Positions 13,603 to 22,889 of a stretch of 64,000 bases of DNA are shown here, piece after piece. Every line of letters begins with the position of its first letter. Positions within the stretch are counted from its first letter, which is position 1. The DNA is taken from positions 2,418,001 through 2,482,000 of the forward strand of contig NC_041692.1 of assembly GCF_900005765.1 (NCBI RefSeq), given 5' to 3'. Made by a program: the position numbers and the translations under genes. The stretch comes from Plasmodium relictum (taxonomy: Eukaryota; Apicomplexa; Aconoidasida; Haemosporida; Plasmodiidae). The notes under the pieces are model-generated. The model worked only from the letters and a program-made list of their open reading frames with translations. It did no database searches and had not been told where the DNA came from.

Positions 13603-13932
13603 ATGTTTTTTCATTGGCTTTTTAATAAAATTATACGGAATTTTAAAAAAGAGATAATATGTAAAATGAATATTAAGGCTTTCAAAAATTTTTTACGAGT
13701 TTTGAAAATTGAGGAAAAAAATGGAATAGACAAAAACGTTTTGAAGGAATTAAAAAATTGGGGAAAAGAAAAATTGTTAAAAAATGATGAAATAATAAAT
13801 GAATATTTAATTTATAAAAATGTTTTAAATGATTATACACAAATATTACAGGAAAATAAAGCAGAAAATAAGAAATGTGAAATTGAAAAAGTTGCAAACT
13901 ATGTTGGGTTAACTACAAATTACACAAGATAA
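13603..13932 (+). CDS. Small FMC1-like (LYR-superfamily) mitochondrial protein, tentative
   Basis: This 109-residue single-exon ORF has a balanced composition, unlike the surrounding low-complexity frames. From the Met at residue 22 (position 13666) it reads as helical, with FKNFLRVLKIEEKNGI followed by two further helices, and ends EIEKVANYVGLTTNYTR. That layout, especially the C-terminal E-x-x-A-x-x-V-G-L motif, resembles the FMC1 family, whose human member has VEESAGLVGLKLP near its end. FMC1 helps assemble the F1 part of mitochondrial ATP synthase. The first 21 residues are aromatic and basic and could be a mitochondrial leader; alternatively translation starts at Met22. It is convergent with RPT6 on the 3' side. 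That it is a gene is likely; the family call rests on a short motif. Confidence 0.6.
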   Translation: MFFHWLFNKIIRNFKKEIICKMNIKAFKNFLRVLKIEEKNGIDKNVLKELKNWGKEKLLKNDEIINEYLIYKNVLNDYTQILQENKAENKKCEIEKVANYVGLTTNYTR

Positions 13933-14495
13933 TAATAAGAAAATGATAAAATTATTTAATAATTATTTATTAAAATTTTTAATTTTCTTCTTTTTAATAT
14001 TAATTTTTATATTTGTTTTTTTAAATTTACATTAATGTACAACGTTTAAATACAAAATAAATTATTTTATTTGTATATTCTTTTTTATTCATTTTTTTAA
14101 AATAATTTTTTTAATTTTTGATGTTTTTTTAAAATTATCTTTTTAATAACTAAAAAAATCTTATTTTATTTTAAACAAAATAAAATAAATATAAAAACTG
14201 TAAAAAGGAAAAAGTAATAAAATAAATAATTTGAAGTTTCATTTATATATATACGTATATATGCTATTAAATGTTCTTTTAATTTCATTTTTTTATTACA
14301 TAGAAAATAATTTATATGTGAATGTATATGCTTTAATACGTTAATATAAAGCTTCTTTTTTTTTATTTAAAAAATAGTGTTAATTTCTTCAAATTAAAGT
14401 ATTTAAGCATAAATATAGTGTATTAGAAAATATCTTCATATTAAAAATAAGATAACAATTAACTTTTTTTAAAATATTCAGTATATTTCTCATTT
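13933..14495. other. Convergent intergenic region
   Basis: This 560-base gap between the 3' ends of the FMC1-like gene (+) and RPT6 (-) should contain both 3' UTRs. Only A/T-rich sequence is seen. Confidence 0.6.
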
Positions 14496-15764
14496 TTATT
14501 TCCATAATTTTCTTAAAGTAAAATTTTTTTCAGCATCTTGTTTCATAACTTTTGCCACAGCCATTTCAAAATCTTCTTGTGTAACATGAACTCTTCTTTC
14601 TCTTAATGCAAACATTCCTGCCTCTGTACATACAGCTTTTACTTCTGCACCTGAGCAATTATTCATATCTGTAGCAATTTTAACCATATCTATACCCCTC
14701 ATTAAGTTCATTTTTCTACTGTGAATTTTTAAAATTTCTATACGTGCTTCTACATTTGGATTTGGAAATTCAATTTTTCTATCAATTCTTCCAGGCCTTA
14801 ATAAAGCTTCATCAAGTATATCAATACGATTTGTGCACATAATTACTTTTATATTTTGCGTTGATTCAAAACCGTCTAATTGATTTAATAATTCCATCAT
14901 TGTTCTCTGAACTTCTGAATCTCCATGTTCCCCTTCAATCCTTTGGCTTCCAATAGAATCAATTTCATCCATAAAAATAATGGATGGTGCATGTTCTCTA
15001 GCCATTACAAATAATTCCCTGACCATGCGAGAACCTTCTCCAATATATTTCTGAACAAGTTCAGAACCAGATACTCTTATAAAAGTGCAATCAGTATGGT
15101 GTGCAACAGCTCTTGCTAGTAATGTCTTCCCAGTACCTGGTGGTCCATATAATAATACTCCTTTAGGCTGAGATATTCCTAATGATTCAAATATTTCTGG
15201 ATGTTTCACAGGTAATTCAATGACTTCTTTCACTTCTTTTACTTGTTGATCCAAACCACCAACCATTTCATATGTAGAGTCAGGAACTTTCTCTACTTTC
15301 ATTAAGGAAACGAGTGGATCCACTTTACTTGGTAATATTTTATGTAATTTATATGAGTCATTGTATAATGCTACTCTAGTATTAGGTGTACATTGAGAAA
15401 TATTAATATGGCGAGCTATATCCACAACATATTTTCCTTCTGGATTAATTTTAACTAAAACCTTGTTCTTTCCCATGGGCTTAACTATTTCTCCTACATA
15501 AGAAGCAGCTTCTAATAAATATTGAATTTCATCACACAATTCCCGAACCCTTGTATTTAATTCATTTCTTTGTGCTTCCAATCTTTTTTTATTTTGTAAT
15601 TTTTTATTTATTATGGATTCATATTCTTCTATTTTCAATTCATAATATGTTTTAATACCCGACTGAATTTCTTCCTCATTTTTATTTGGATTATTTTTAT
15701 TGTTTTCTTTTTTTGTTATTTCAGATAGGCCATTTGATCTTATTTGCATATCAACTGCTGCCAT
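14496..15764 (-). CDS. RPT6: 26S proteasome regulatory ATPase RPT6 (regulatory subunit 8)
   Basis: Single exon, 422 residues (human PSMC5 is 406). It is one of the six AAA+ ATPases in the base of the 19S regulatory particle, which unfold ubiquitinated substrates and feed them into the 20S core. An N-terminal coiled coil (about residues 40-90) is followed by the OB domain (about 90-150, [14 protein letters not shown]). The AAA domain carries Walker A GPPGTGKT at residues 207-214, Walker B IIFMDEID at about 261-268, sensor-1 asparagine in IMCTNRID, and the [14 protein letters not shown] arginine-finger/second-region motif. The C-terminus KLWK matches RPT6 orthologues and distinguishes it from RPT1-5. 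An Asn/Lys/Glu-rich insert near residues 18-33 accounts for the extra length. Composition is much less AT-biased than its neighbours, as expected for a highly conserved gene. Confidence 0.97.
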   Translation of the reverse strand: MAAVDMQIRSNGLSEITKKENNKNNPNKNEEEIQSGIKTYYELKIEEYESIINKKLQNKKRLEAQRNELNTRVRELCDEIQYLLEAASYVGEIVKPMGKNKVLVKINPEGKYVVDIARHINISQCTPNTRVALYNDSYKLHKILPSKVDPLVSLMKVEKVPDSTYEMVGGLDQQVKEVKEVIELPVKHPEIFESLGISQPKGVLLYGPPGTGKTLLARAVAHHTDCTFIRVSGSELVQKYIGEGSRMVRELFVMAREHAPSIIFMDEIDSIGSQRIEGEHGDSEVQRTMMELLNQLDGFESTQNIKVIMCTNRIDILDEALLRPGRIDRKIEFPNPNVEARIEILKIHSRKMNLMRGIDMVKIATDMNNCSGAEVKAVCTEAGMFALRERRVHVTQEDFEMAVAKVMKQDAEKNFTLRKLWK

Positions 15765-15920
15765 ATTTTTTGACTAATTAAAAAATATATAAATATATAT
15801 AATCATAAAAGCTAATATATCTAAATTATTTGCAAAATATATTTATATATTATTTATATTTTAAAAACACAAAAAAAAAAAAAAAAATTAAAAATTAAAT
15901 TTTAAAGATATAAAAAAAAA

Positions 15921-15963
<43 letters not shown>

Positions 15964-17051
15964 GATGTTTACCAAACATATTTTTTAACTTATACAAATT
16001 TTTTTTTTTATTTATATGCACTTTATTTTAAAAAATTTAATTTCATTTTATATTTTCTTAATTTGTATATGATATATTTTAATTTATATTTTTAATAAAA
16101 TATTATATTTTTGATTTTTAATGGATATCATATAATTAAACATTTTTTTTATTTATTTTACATTTGCACTTAAACAGATGTATTTAATTTTAATTTTACG
16201 TAATTTTTTTTTTATATACTTTTTTATATTTACAGCATGTTGAAAATAAAATATTTGGATCACTATTTTTATTTGTATGTTTTTCAATTTAATAGTTAAA
16301 CTATTCTTTCACTTTTATTAGTGTTATTATTCTTTTTATGTTAATCTTCTATTTTTATCTTTAAAAAACTTTTTTTTTTTTATCATATTCTTTGTTAAAA
16401 TTTTACGAATTCAAATATTAAGCATTACTGTATATTCATTTTATAAAACTTTTATTTTTTAAATAAACATTATTTTTTTTGTAAAATTTTTTATACAATA
16501 AGAATATAAAGTATTCTTTTTTTAAATTAGTTCTTAAGTTACATTATTTTAATGAATAATTAATATGTGAATGTTTTTATTACAAAAAAGGAAAAAATAA
16601 AGACAGAAAAATATAATTTTTTATAATTATATTTTTTCTCTTTTTTTTTTAATATAAAAAGAAAATTTTGAAAATATAAAATATCAAAAAAAGAAAAAAA
16701 TATATAATGCTCAAACAGGAACCAAAGAGCTAAAGTATTATAATTAACAAATAAAAATTTAATGCTGTAAAGAATAAAATAGGGTAAATTACTAGTTTAA
16801 AAAAAAAAATAAATAAACAAAAATAAAAATATGTTATATATAAGTTTTAAGGTACAATAATACGAATAATGCTTTTCAAAATATATATATTAACAATTAA
16901 AAAATGGTTTTAATACCTATTTAAGTGTATACATTTTTATTTAACAAGAGATATATATATTTTAATTCAAGGAGAGAAAAAAAAGAAAAAAAAAAATTTT
17001 TTTAAATTCTGTAATTCCTTAGTTTTTCCTAGTTTATATGTCACTTTTATT
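15765..17051. other. 1.3 kb intergenic region
   Basis: Upstream of RPT6 and downstream of the next minus-strand gene, so it should contain the RPT6 promoter. It holds A/T-runs and an (AT)n tract at about 15928-15961. No gene seen. Confidence 0.6.
15928..15961. repeat. (AT)n microsatellite
   Basis: Alternating AT run about 165-200 bases upstream of the RPT6 start. Confidence 0.8.
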
Positions 17052-18872
17052 TTATTTTTGTAGCCTTGTTTTGCATAATAGAGAAATTGTAAATGGTTCT
17101 ATTATTTTTCTATTAAAAGTGAATGAAGTATTTGAAAAATTCTTTAAATTGTTTAGTGTGTGAAGTATATTTAAATATATTAAACTTACATATTTATTGT
17201 TTGCATATAATGATTCCTTCATTAAAGGATTTAAATCAACTTTATCCAAAATATTAAGAATAAATTTTATTTTTTTAATATATCTTAATTTAATAAAATA
17301 AAAACAATCAAATTTGTTCTCTTGAATTGTTGCATCACTTTTATTAACAGTTGACTCATAATATAATTTATCATTATTGTAACTATCCAAATAAAAATAT
17401 AAATCTAATACAAAATACCAATAAGTATAAAAAAAAATTAATAGCTGTGATTTATGCAAAGGAATTATAAAGGGCTGATATTTTGTTAATAATTCTTTGT
17501 TACGATAAAAGAATATAAAAAAATAAAGCAATTGATATATATTATTTAAAGTTAAAAAAAGATGATTAATAAATAATTTTTCCCTATTATCATATGATGT
17601 TAAAATATTGTAAAAATATCCAATAAATGCATAAAGTAAATTGCATATAGTCTGATTGATATTTTTTAAATTAATTAAATTATGGTTATTAATATATTTT
17701 TTAAAAAAACAATTTTTTTTTAAAACGAGTACATATTTATTTAAAAACATAAATTGGCACATAAGCAATTTACTATAACTAAAATAGTATGGGAATATAG
17801 AATAACTTGTTTTGACATATGATAAAAAGAACATAGGAATTACTTCAATTAATGAATTTTTGTTTTTAGTTTGTAAAATATATTTTTCATCGTTATGTGT
17901 TAAATATAAATGTAAATATTTCTTTACTTTTTTCATAAATAATATGGAAATACATTTTTTCTTCTCTTCACTCCAATATTTTGATAAACTATGAAAAATA
18001 ATTGATAATTGAAAAAAATCAAAAAATAATAATCTTTTAAAAATTTCTTCTTCTATACTATTATAAAAACTTATATTTGTATATTTAATCTTATGAAAGG
18101 AATTTATAATTAAACATAAATCAATATTATTAAATTCATTTAAGCTTTTGTTTATTTTTTCATAAAGAAAAAAATTCAAATTATTTATATTTTTTATTTT
18201 TATTTTTGATAATATATTAACTAATATACTTAAAGATCTAGGAGATAAAGATTCCAATATTTTATAATCCACATCATTTAATAAAATAAAACTTTTATAT
18301 TTATTATATTCATAGCATTGATTAGTATATATAATATTAATTTCTTTCTTTTCTATTTTATTTTTATGATCATTATTAACTTTTCTATTCTCTTTTAAAT
18401 TTTCAATCGTCAAAAGATATCGTAGAAGAGGAATAAAATTAATATTTTTATGTTTAGAAAATACTTGCAAAATACTAACCCACTTATTTAAATCATTTAT
18501 AAAAAATTCCCCCTTTTGTATTCTTTCAATAATGCAATCATTTATTTCTTTTAATATATAATCAAAATTTTCATTTTTTTTATATGTATGTATAATATTT
18601 GGTAAAAGAGATATATTCAAGTTTTCTTTTAATAAAGGATTTACTACCTTCTCATATAAATATTGTAGATGAAAGTTGTTAATATTTATAATTTTTGTGT
18701 AAAGAAAAATGTTTTTTAATAACTCATTTTCATTTTTTAATTTTTTATATGTATCAAAATTAAATATAATCTTTTCTAAATTATTTTTAATTATGTTTTT
18801 ATTTATATTTTTTTTTTCTATTAATTTTCCATTAATTATTAAATTAATTAATTCTTTATTCATTAAAAACAT
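17052..18872 (-). CDS. Helical-repeat protein, candidate organellar RNA-binding (HPR/OPR-like)
   Basis: A 606-residue single-exon protein rich in Leu, Ile, Asn, Lys, Phe and Tyr, with no Asn homopolymers. In the middle (about residues 205-300) there are repeated two-helix units such as LSPRSLSILVNILSKIKIKN and IDLCLIINSFHKIKYTN. They show the 'position, I/L-x-x-I/L-L-x-x-h-x-K' periodicity of the heptatricopeptide-type repeats found in apicomplexan RAP-domain proteins, which bind fragmented organellar rRNAs. I do not see a C-terminal RAP domain; the protein ends CKTRLQK. There is no obvious signal peptide; the basic Asn/Lys-rich N-terminus could be a mitochondrial leader. It could equally be another all-alpha solenoid. 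It is divergent from the THUMP gene to the right. Confidence 0.7.
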   Translation of the reverse strand: MFLMNKELINLIINGKLIEKKNINKNIIKNNLEKIIFNFDTYKKLKNENELLKNIFLYTKIININNFHLQYLYEKVVNPLLKENLNISLLPNIIHTYKKNENFDYILKEINDCIIERIQKGEFFINDLNKWVSILQVFSKHKNINFIPLLRYLLTIENLKENRKVNNDHKNKIEKKEINIIYTNQCYEYNKYKSFILLNDVDYKILESLSPRSLSILVNILSKIKIKNINNLNFFLYEKINKSLNEFNNIDLCLIINSFHKIKYTNISFYNSIEEEIFKRLLFFDFFQLSIIFHSLSKYWSEEKKKCISILFMKKVKKYLHLYLTHNDEKYILQTKNKNSLIEVIPMFFLSYVKTSYSIFPYYFSYSKLLMCQFMFLNKYVLVLKKNCFFKKYINNHNLINLKNINQTICNLLYAFIGYFYNILTSYDNREKLFINHLFLTLNNIYQLLYFFIFFYRNKELLTKYQPFIIPLHKSQLLIFFYTYWYFVLDLYFYLDSYNNDKLYYESTVNKSDATIQENKFDCFYFIKLRYIKKIKFILNILDKVDLNPLMKESLYANNKYVSLIYLNILHTLNNLKNFSNTSFTFNRKIIEPFTISLLCKTRLQK

Positions 18873-19960
18873 TATAATATAGAACTAATACAAAAAAAAA
18901 AAAAAAAAAACCATAAATTTATTATTCTATTTATATTCTTCTATGCTACATAAAAACAATAAGATAAAATCTATTAGCAATGTATATAGATAAAAATCTA
19001 TCACATTTTTTTTTATTTCATATCTTCTTGTAACATATATATAGCCAATTCTTCACGTTTATTTTATTCTCTTTTTTTTAACTAAAAACATCCTTATATT
19101 CGTTATTTAGTAAAACAATCAAGAAATTTATCACTTTTCAAATATACTTAATGTTCTTTGTTTCATTTACCTTCATTTTTTATTTTTTTTAAAAAAAAAT
19201 GGTTCATAACAAAATCATGTAGAAAAAAGATTTATTTATTTTTAATTATTTATAAATGAGCAAAATCCATATTTCGGTAAATTACAATTTCAATAAAAAT
19301 ATTAGATATAAAGAAATTATGTTTGAAATATATATTTTCAAAGAAATTGAATCTGCATATTTAATTATACAATGTATTAAGAAAATTAAAATTAAAATTT
19401 TTTTAAAATTTAAAAATAATAATTTTTAATTTAATGTTTTTATAAATTTAATATTAATATCTTTACGTTACAGTTTGTGATACATTTTTTTTATATATAG
19501 AAAAGAAAAATATTTCAAAAAAAAAAAAAATTATATATTAAATTATTCTTGAAGTACTTTGTGTTATAATCTTTATAAATAGTTATTTAATTTATTTTAT
19601 AAAATATCAGCTTGTATTTTTTTTTATAATTTATTTACATATCATTTTTTTTTTTTTTAATAATAATTACGTTACATTTTTTTATTTTTCTTTTAATGAA
19701 ATGTTTATCTTTTCAAGAAGTATTACTTTATTTTTTCTTTTTAATTGTAGGATTTTTCTTTTTTAATTATATATTTTTTCTTTTATAAATTTTTTTTTTT
19801 CTTTTAAATTATAACACCTCATGTTATTTATTTTTTAAATTAATTTTTTTAATTATTAAAAGAATAATATAAAACTCTTTCAAAACACAAATTTATATAT
19901 TTTTTAAAAATAAGGATCTCTTACATTTTTATAATTTTATATGTTCTTAGTAATGTAACA
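18873..19960. other. 1.1 kb divergent intergenic region
   Basis: Shared upstream region of the helical-repeat gene (-) and the THUMP gene (+). A/T-rich, with no recognisable gene or RNA. Confidence 0.6.
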
Positions 19961-21316
19961 ATGGAATATAAAAAAACGAAAAGAACTAATCAATTTATTT
20001 TTGAAAGTAGCAAACATGCTGCCAAAGTACATTTAAAGAAAAATAAAAAATATATAAGTTGCATATATAAAAAGAATTTTGTTAAGTTGTAATTTCTGTA
20101 ATTGTTAATATATTAATTTTTTTTACTTCGTTATAACTAATTGAATTAATCCTAAAATATTCATATTTTTTTTAACTTAACATTTTCATTCATTATATAT
20201 TTATTTAATTTTTTTCAGAGACAAAAAATAAATGTGAATTCTCACTGTAAAGGAATTTTGTTATCTCCAGTAAATCCTCGTAAAATGAGCGCAGCCATAA
20301 AAGAATTTTTGAATTTTTTAAAAATAAATTATCCAAATAATTACGAGAATGGTGATACAAATAATAATGAAAATGATGTTAAGTGTGATTTAGAAAAAAA
20401 AAATAGTAATGTAGAAAAACAATTAAATGATGAAATAGATAAGGCAAATTTAGAGTATCAGAGATTTGTACCACTAAGAAATATAATAAAAAATTTTGCA
20501 TTTATTAAATTTAATAATACGAATGATAAAGATCCATCATATATTGTTACACAAATATTCTCATGTGCTCAAAAAAAAAATGAAAAGTATAAATTAAGAA
20601 ATATTTGTAAAATTATTCCTTTTGATTGTATTTGTAAACCTCATTTATCCCCATTTATAAAAACTATTGTTCCTTTAATTAAAGAGAACTTTAGTAATGG
20701 AATATGTGTGCAAGAAAATTTTTCAGTATCTCACATACTAAAATTATTAAATATATCAGGAGAAAAAGAAAAAGAGGAAGAAGAAGAAACAGAAATAGAA
20801 ACACAAAATGAAGATGAAAAAAATGAAGAAAAAAAAGAAAAAGAAAACGAAGCACAAGAAAATGAAAATAATGAAAGAAAAGTAGAAGAAAAAGAAGACA
20901 ATGAAAAAGAAAACGAAGCAAAAAAAAATGAAAATAATGAAAAAGAAATAGTAGAAAAAGAAGACGATGAAAAAAAAAAAGAAGCAAAAAAAAATGAAAA
21001 TAATGAAAAAGAAATAGTAGAAAAAGAAGACGATGAAAAAAAAAAAGAAGCACAAAAAAATGAAAATAATGAAAAAAAAATACAAAATACTACAAAAGAG
21101 ATGAATGAATCAAATAAAAAAATTTCATGGGGATTAGTATATAAATGCTCTAACACAAAAACATTAACTAAAAGAGATGTTTTAACTGTTTTAGATAACT
21201 GTATTGGAAATAATTATTGTGTAAATTTAACTAAGCCAGATTTAGCTATAATAGTATATGTGACCGAAGTATGATAAATTTTTTTTTTACATTTTTATAT
21301 TATGTAAATTCTACTT

Positions 21317-21372
<56 letters not shown>

Positions 21373-21528
21373 TCTTTTTCATTTTAATAAATGTGCTAAA
21401 TTTTTTTTTATGAAAATAAATATTATAAATTTTTTTTTTTTTTTTAGATAATGTGCGGTATAAGTATAATAAAGGATTACGATAAAACAAGAAAATTTAA
21501 TATCTCATCCTTCAATGAAGATTCTTAA
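19961..21528 (+). CDS. TAN1: THUMP-domain tRNA acetylation cofactor (Tan1/THUMPD1), three exons
   Basis: I assemble exons 19961-20026, 20219-21268 and 21448-21528, all with GT/AG ends and phase-0 junctions. Exon 1 encodes 22 residues (MEYKKTKRTNQFIFESSKHA...). Exon 2 holds the conserved start (GILLSPVNPRKM), the first half of the THUMP region, and SWGLVYKCSNTKTLTKRDVL with VNLTKPDLAIIV. Exon 3 supplies IMCGISIIKDYDKTRKFNI, the counterpart of the conserved CCLSVVKDYxxxRKYN ending of THUMPD1. In yeast and mammals this protein hands tRNA-Ser/Leu to the Kre33/NAT10 acetyltransferase for ac4C12. Between the two halves of the THUMP region lies an acidic Glu/Lys/Asn insert (about residues 205-315) with a 22-residue tandem repeat. 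A plain ORF would miss exon 1 and stop six bases past the intron 2 donor. Confidence 0.9.
20846..21085 (+). repeat. 66-bp coding tandem repeat in the THUMP gene
   Basis: Three full 66-base units and one partial unit encode 22-residue acidic/basic repeats with a core NENNEKEIVEKEDDEKK. Units 2 and 3 are nearly identical, which suggests recent duplication or slippage. Confidence 0.9.
21316..21369. repeat. Compound (CT)n(AT)n microsatellite in intron
   Basis: About twelve CT units pass directly into about fourteen AT units inside intron 2 of the THUMP gene. CT dinucleotide arrays are rare in this window. Confidence 0.9.
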
Positions 21529-22064
21529 AATTATTATATATATAAGCATTTGCTTATGTATTATTTATTATAAATAATTAAAACAATATATTTAGTGTAA
21601 ATTAAATGCATATATATAACTTTCATTTGGATTTTTTGTATAATTATAATTTATCTTTACATAGTATCTAAATCTTTAATTATTTCATACTGCATACTGT
21701 TCTGAAAATTTTGAATATTTTTTATTATAAAAATGTTAATTTCACTAATTTGAAATGCTTTTTTTTTTTTAAATAAAGAAAGTTAGTAAATAATTTATTT
21801 TATAACTGTTTATATCATTAAATGAATAAATGAACTTTTAATATTTAAATTATAAATATTATATTTTACTGAAATACAATTTTTATTAATAAAATATATA
21901 AAGTTGTGACAAGAACTAAACAGGTACTTTAATTTGCTACATAAAAAAAGTGTAGAAAATATAAGCTACTAATAAATTTAAAAGAAAAAATATTAACATA
22001 AAAAATTCATCTATGAAATTATATATTGATATTTATAATTAAGAATAGAAAGTAGAAAAAAAAA
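21529..22064. other. Intergenic region
   Basis: This 536-base gap between two plus-strand genes should hold the THUMP 3' UTR and the next promoter. Nothing else is seen. Confidence 0.6.
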
Positions 22065-22610
22065 ATGTGTAAAGAAGTTGAGCTATTAGATCTAATTAAA
22101 AAGATAAAAACAAAAACAGACAAAATTACAAATGATATAGAAGACTTCAATTTCGATTTATTAGAAGAAAATAATTTTTCCTACAATATATACTCAGTTA
22201 CAGAATTGATACGTAATAGCAATATAAAGGAAAAAGAGCTAGGCAAATACATAGATGTTTATAATAACTTTGAACATGAAATAAGTTACTACTTTAATGA
22301 AGAAACTGAAAAAATAATATATTCATCTATTATTAATAATACTGATAAACCCTTTACAAAGCCCCAAAACAACATATTCTATTCATCTTCGAATATAATA
22401 AATCAAAAATTAAACTATGAAATGCTAGAGTATAATAAATTGAGAAATTATGAATATAATGTAAAATTTTTTAAGCCTTTAAAACTTGATATTAAAGAAA
22501 AGTAATCAAAAAAACAAAAAAAAAAAAAAAAAATATAACCAGAATGCAAATATTACTAATTAATAATTTGAAATGTTTAGTTTTTCAGATTCTTCAAAGA
22601 GTTCAAATAA
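22065..22610 (+). CDS. Small unknown protein, probably two exons
   Basis: The main frame starts at the ATG at 22065 (MCKEVELLDLIKKIKTKTDK) and, if unspliced, stops at 22505 after 146 residues. The stop sits inside a good donor (AAAA/GTAATC). Splicing 22502-22588 (87 bases, acceptor TTTTTCAG) joins in phase to give a tail FFKEFK ending at 22610, about 152 residues. The first 50 residues look like an amphipathic helix or coiled coil, followed by a polar region with YNKLRNYEYN. I do not recognise a family. It is convergent with the amidohydrolase. The gene itself is likely real because of its balanced composition and upstream spacing; the second exon is a proposal. Confidence 0.65.
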
Positions 22611-22889
22611 AGAGAACAAAAATAAAGAAAATAATTTAAAAGACATAACAAAAATAATTAAATCATATATTTAATTAAAATTAAATAAAAAAAAAGAAAT
22701 TAAACGACATATTTAATTAAAATTAAAAAAAAAAAAAATTAAAAGATAAAAAAAATCAGTATTATCATATAATTTTATAATAAAATATATGTACTATTAA
22801 AAAGATATAAAAAATAAAAATATTTTTTTTTAAAAAGTGTAAATCATAAAAATTAAAAAAAAAAAAAAATCACAAATATAAATATATTT

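Noticed and set aside
20234-20236. GTG start for the THUMP protein
   Set aside because: The frame continues upstream to a consensus acceptor at 20217-20218 and joins in phase to an ATG exon at 19961.
22571-22672. 33-codon ORF (MFSFSDSSKSS...)
   Set aside because: It overlaps the proposed second exon and its acceptor and is Lys/Asn low-complexity downstream; splicing explains the sequence better.
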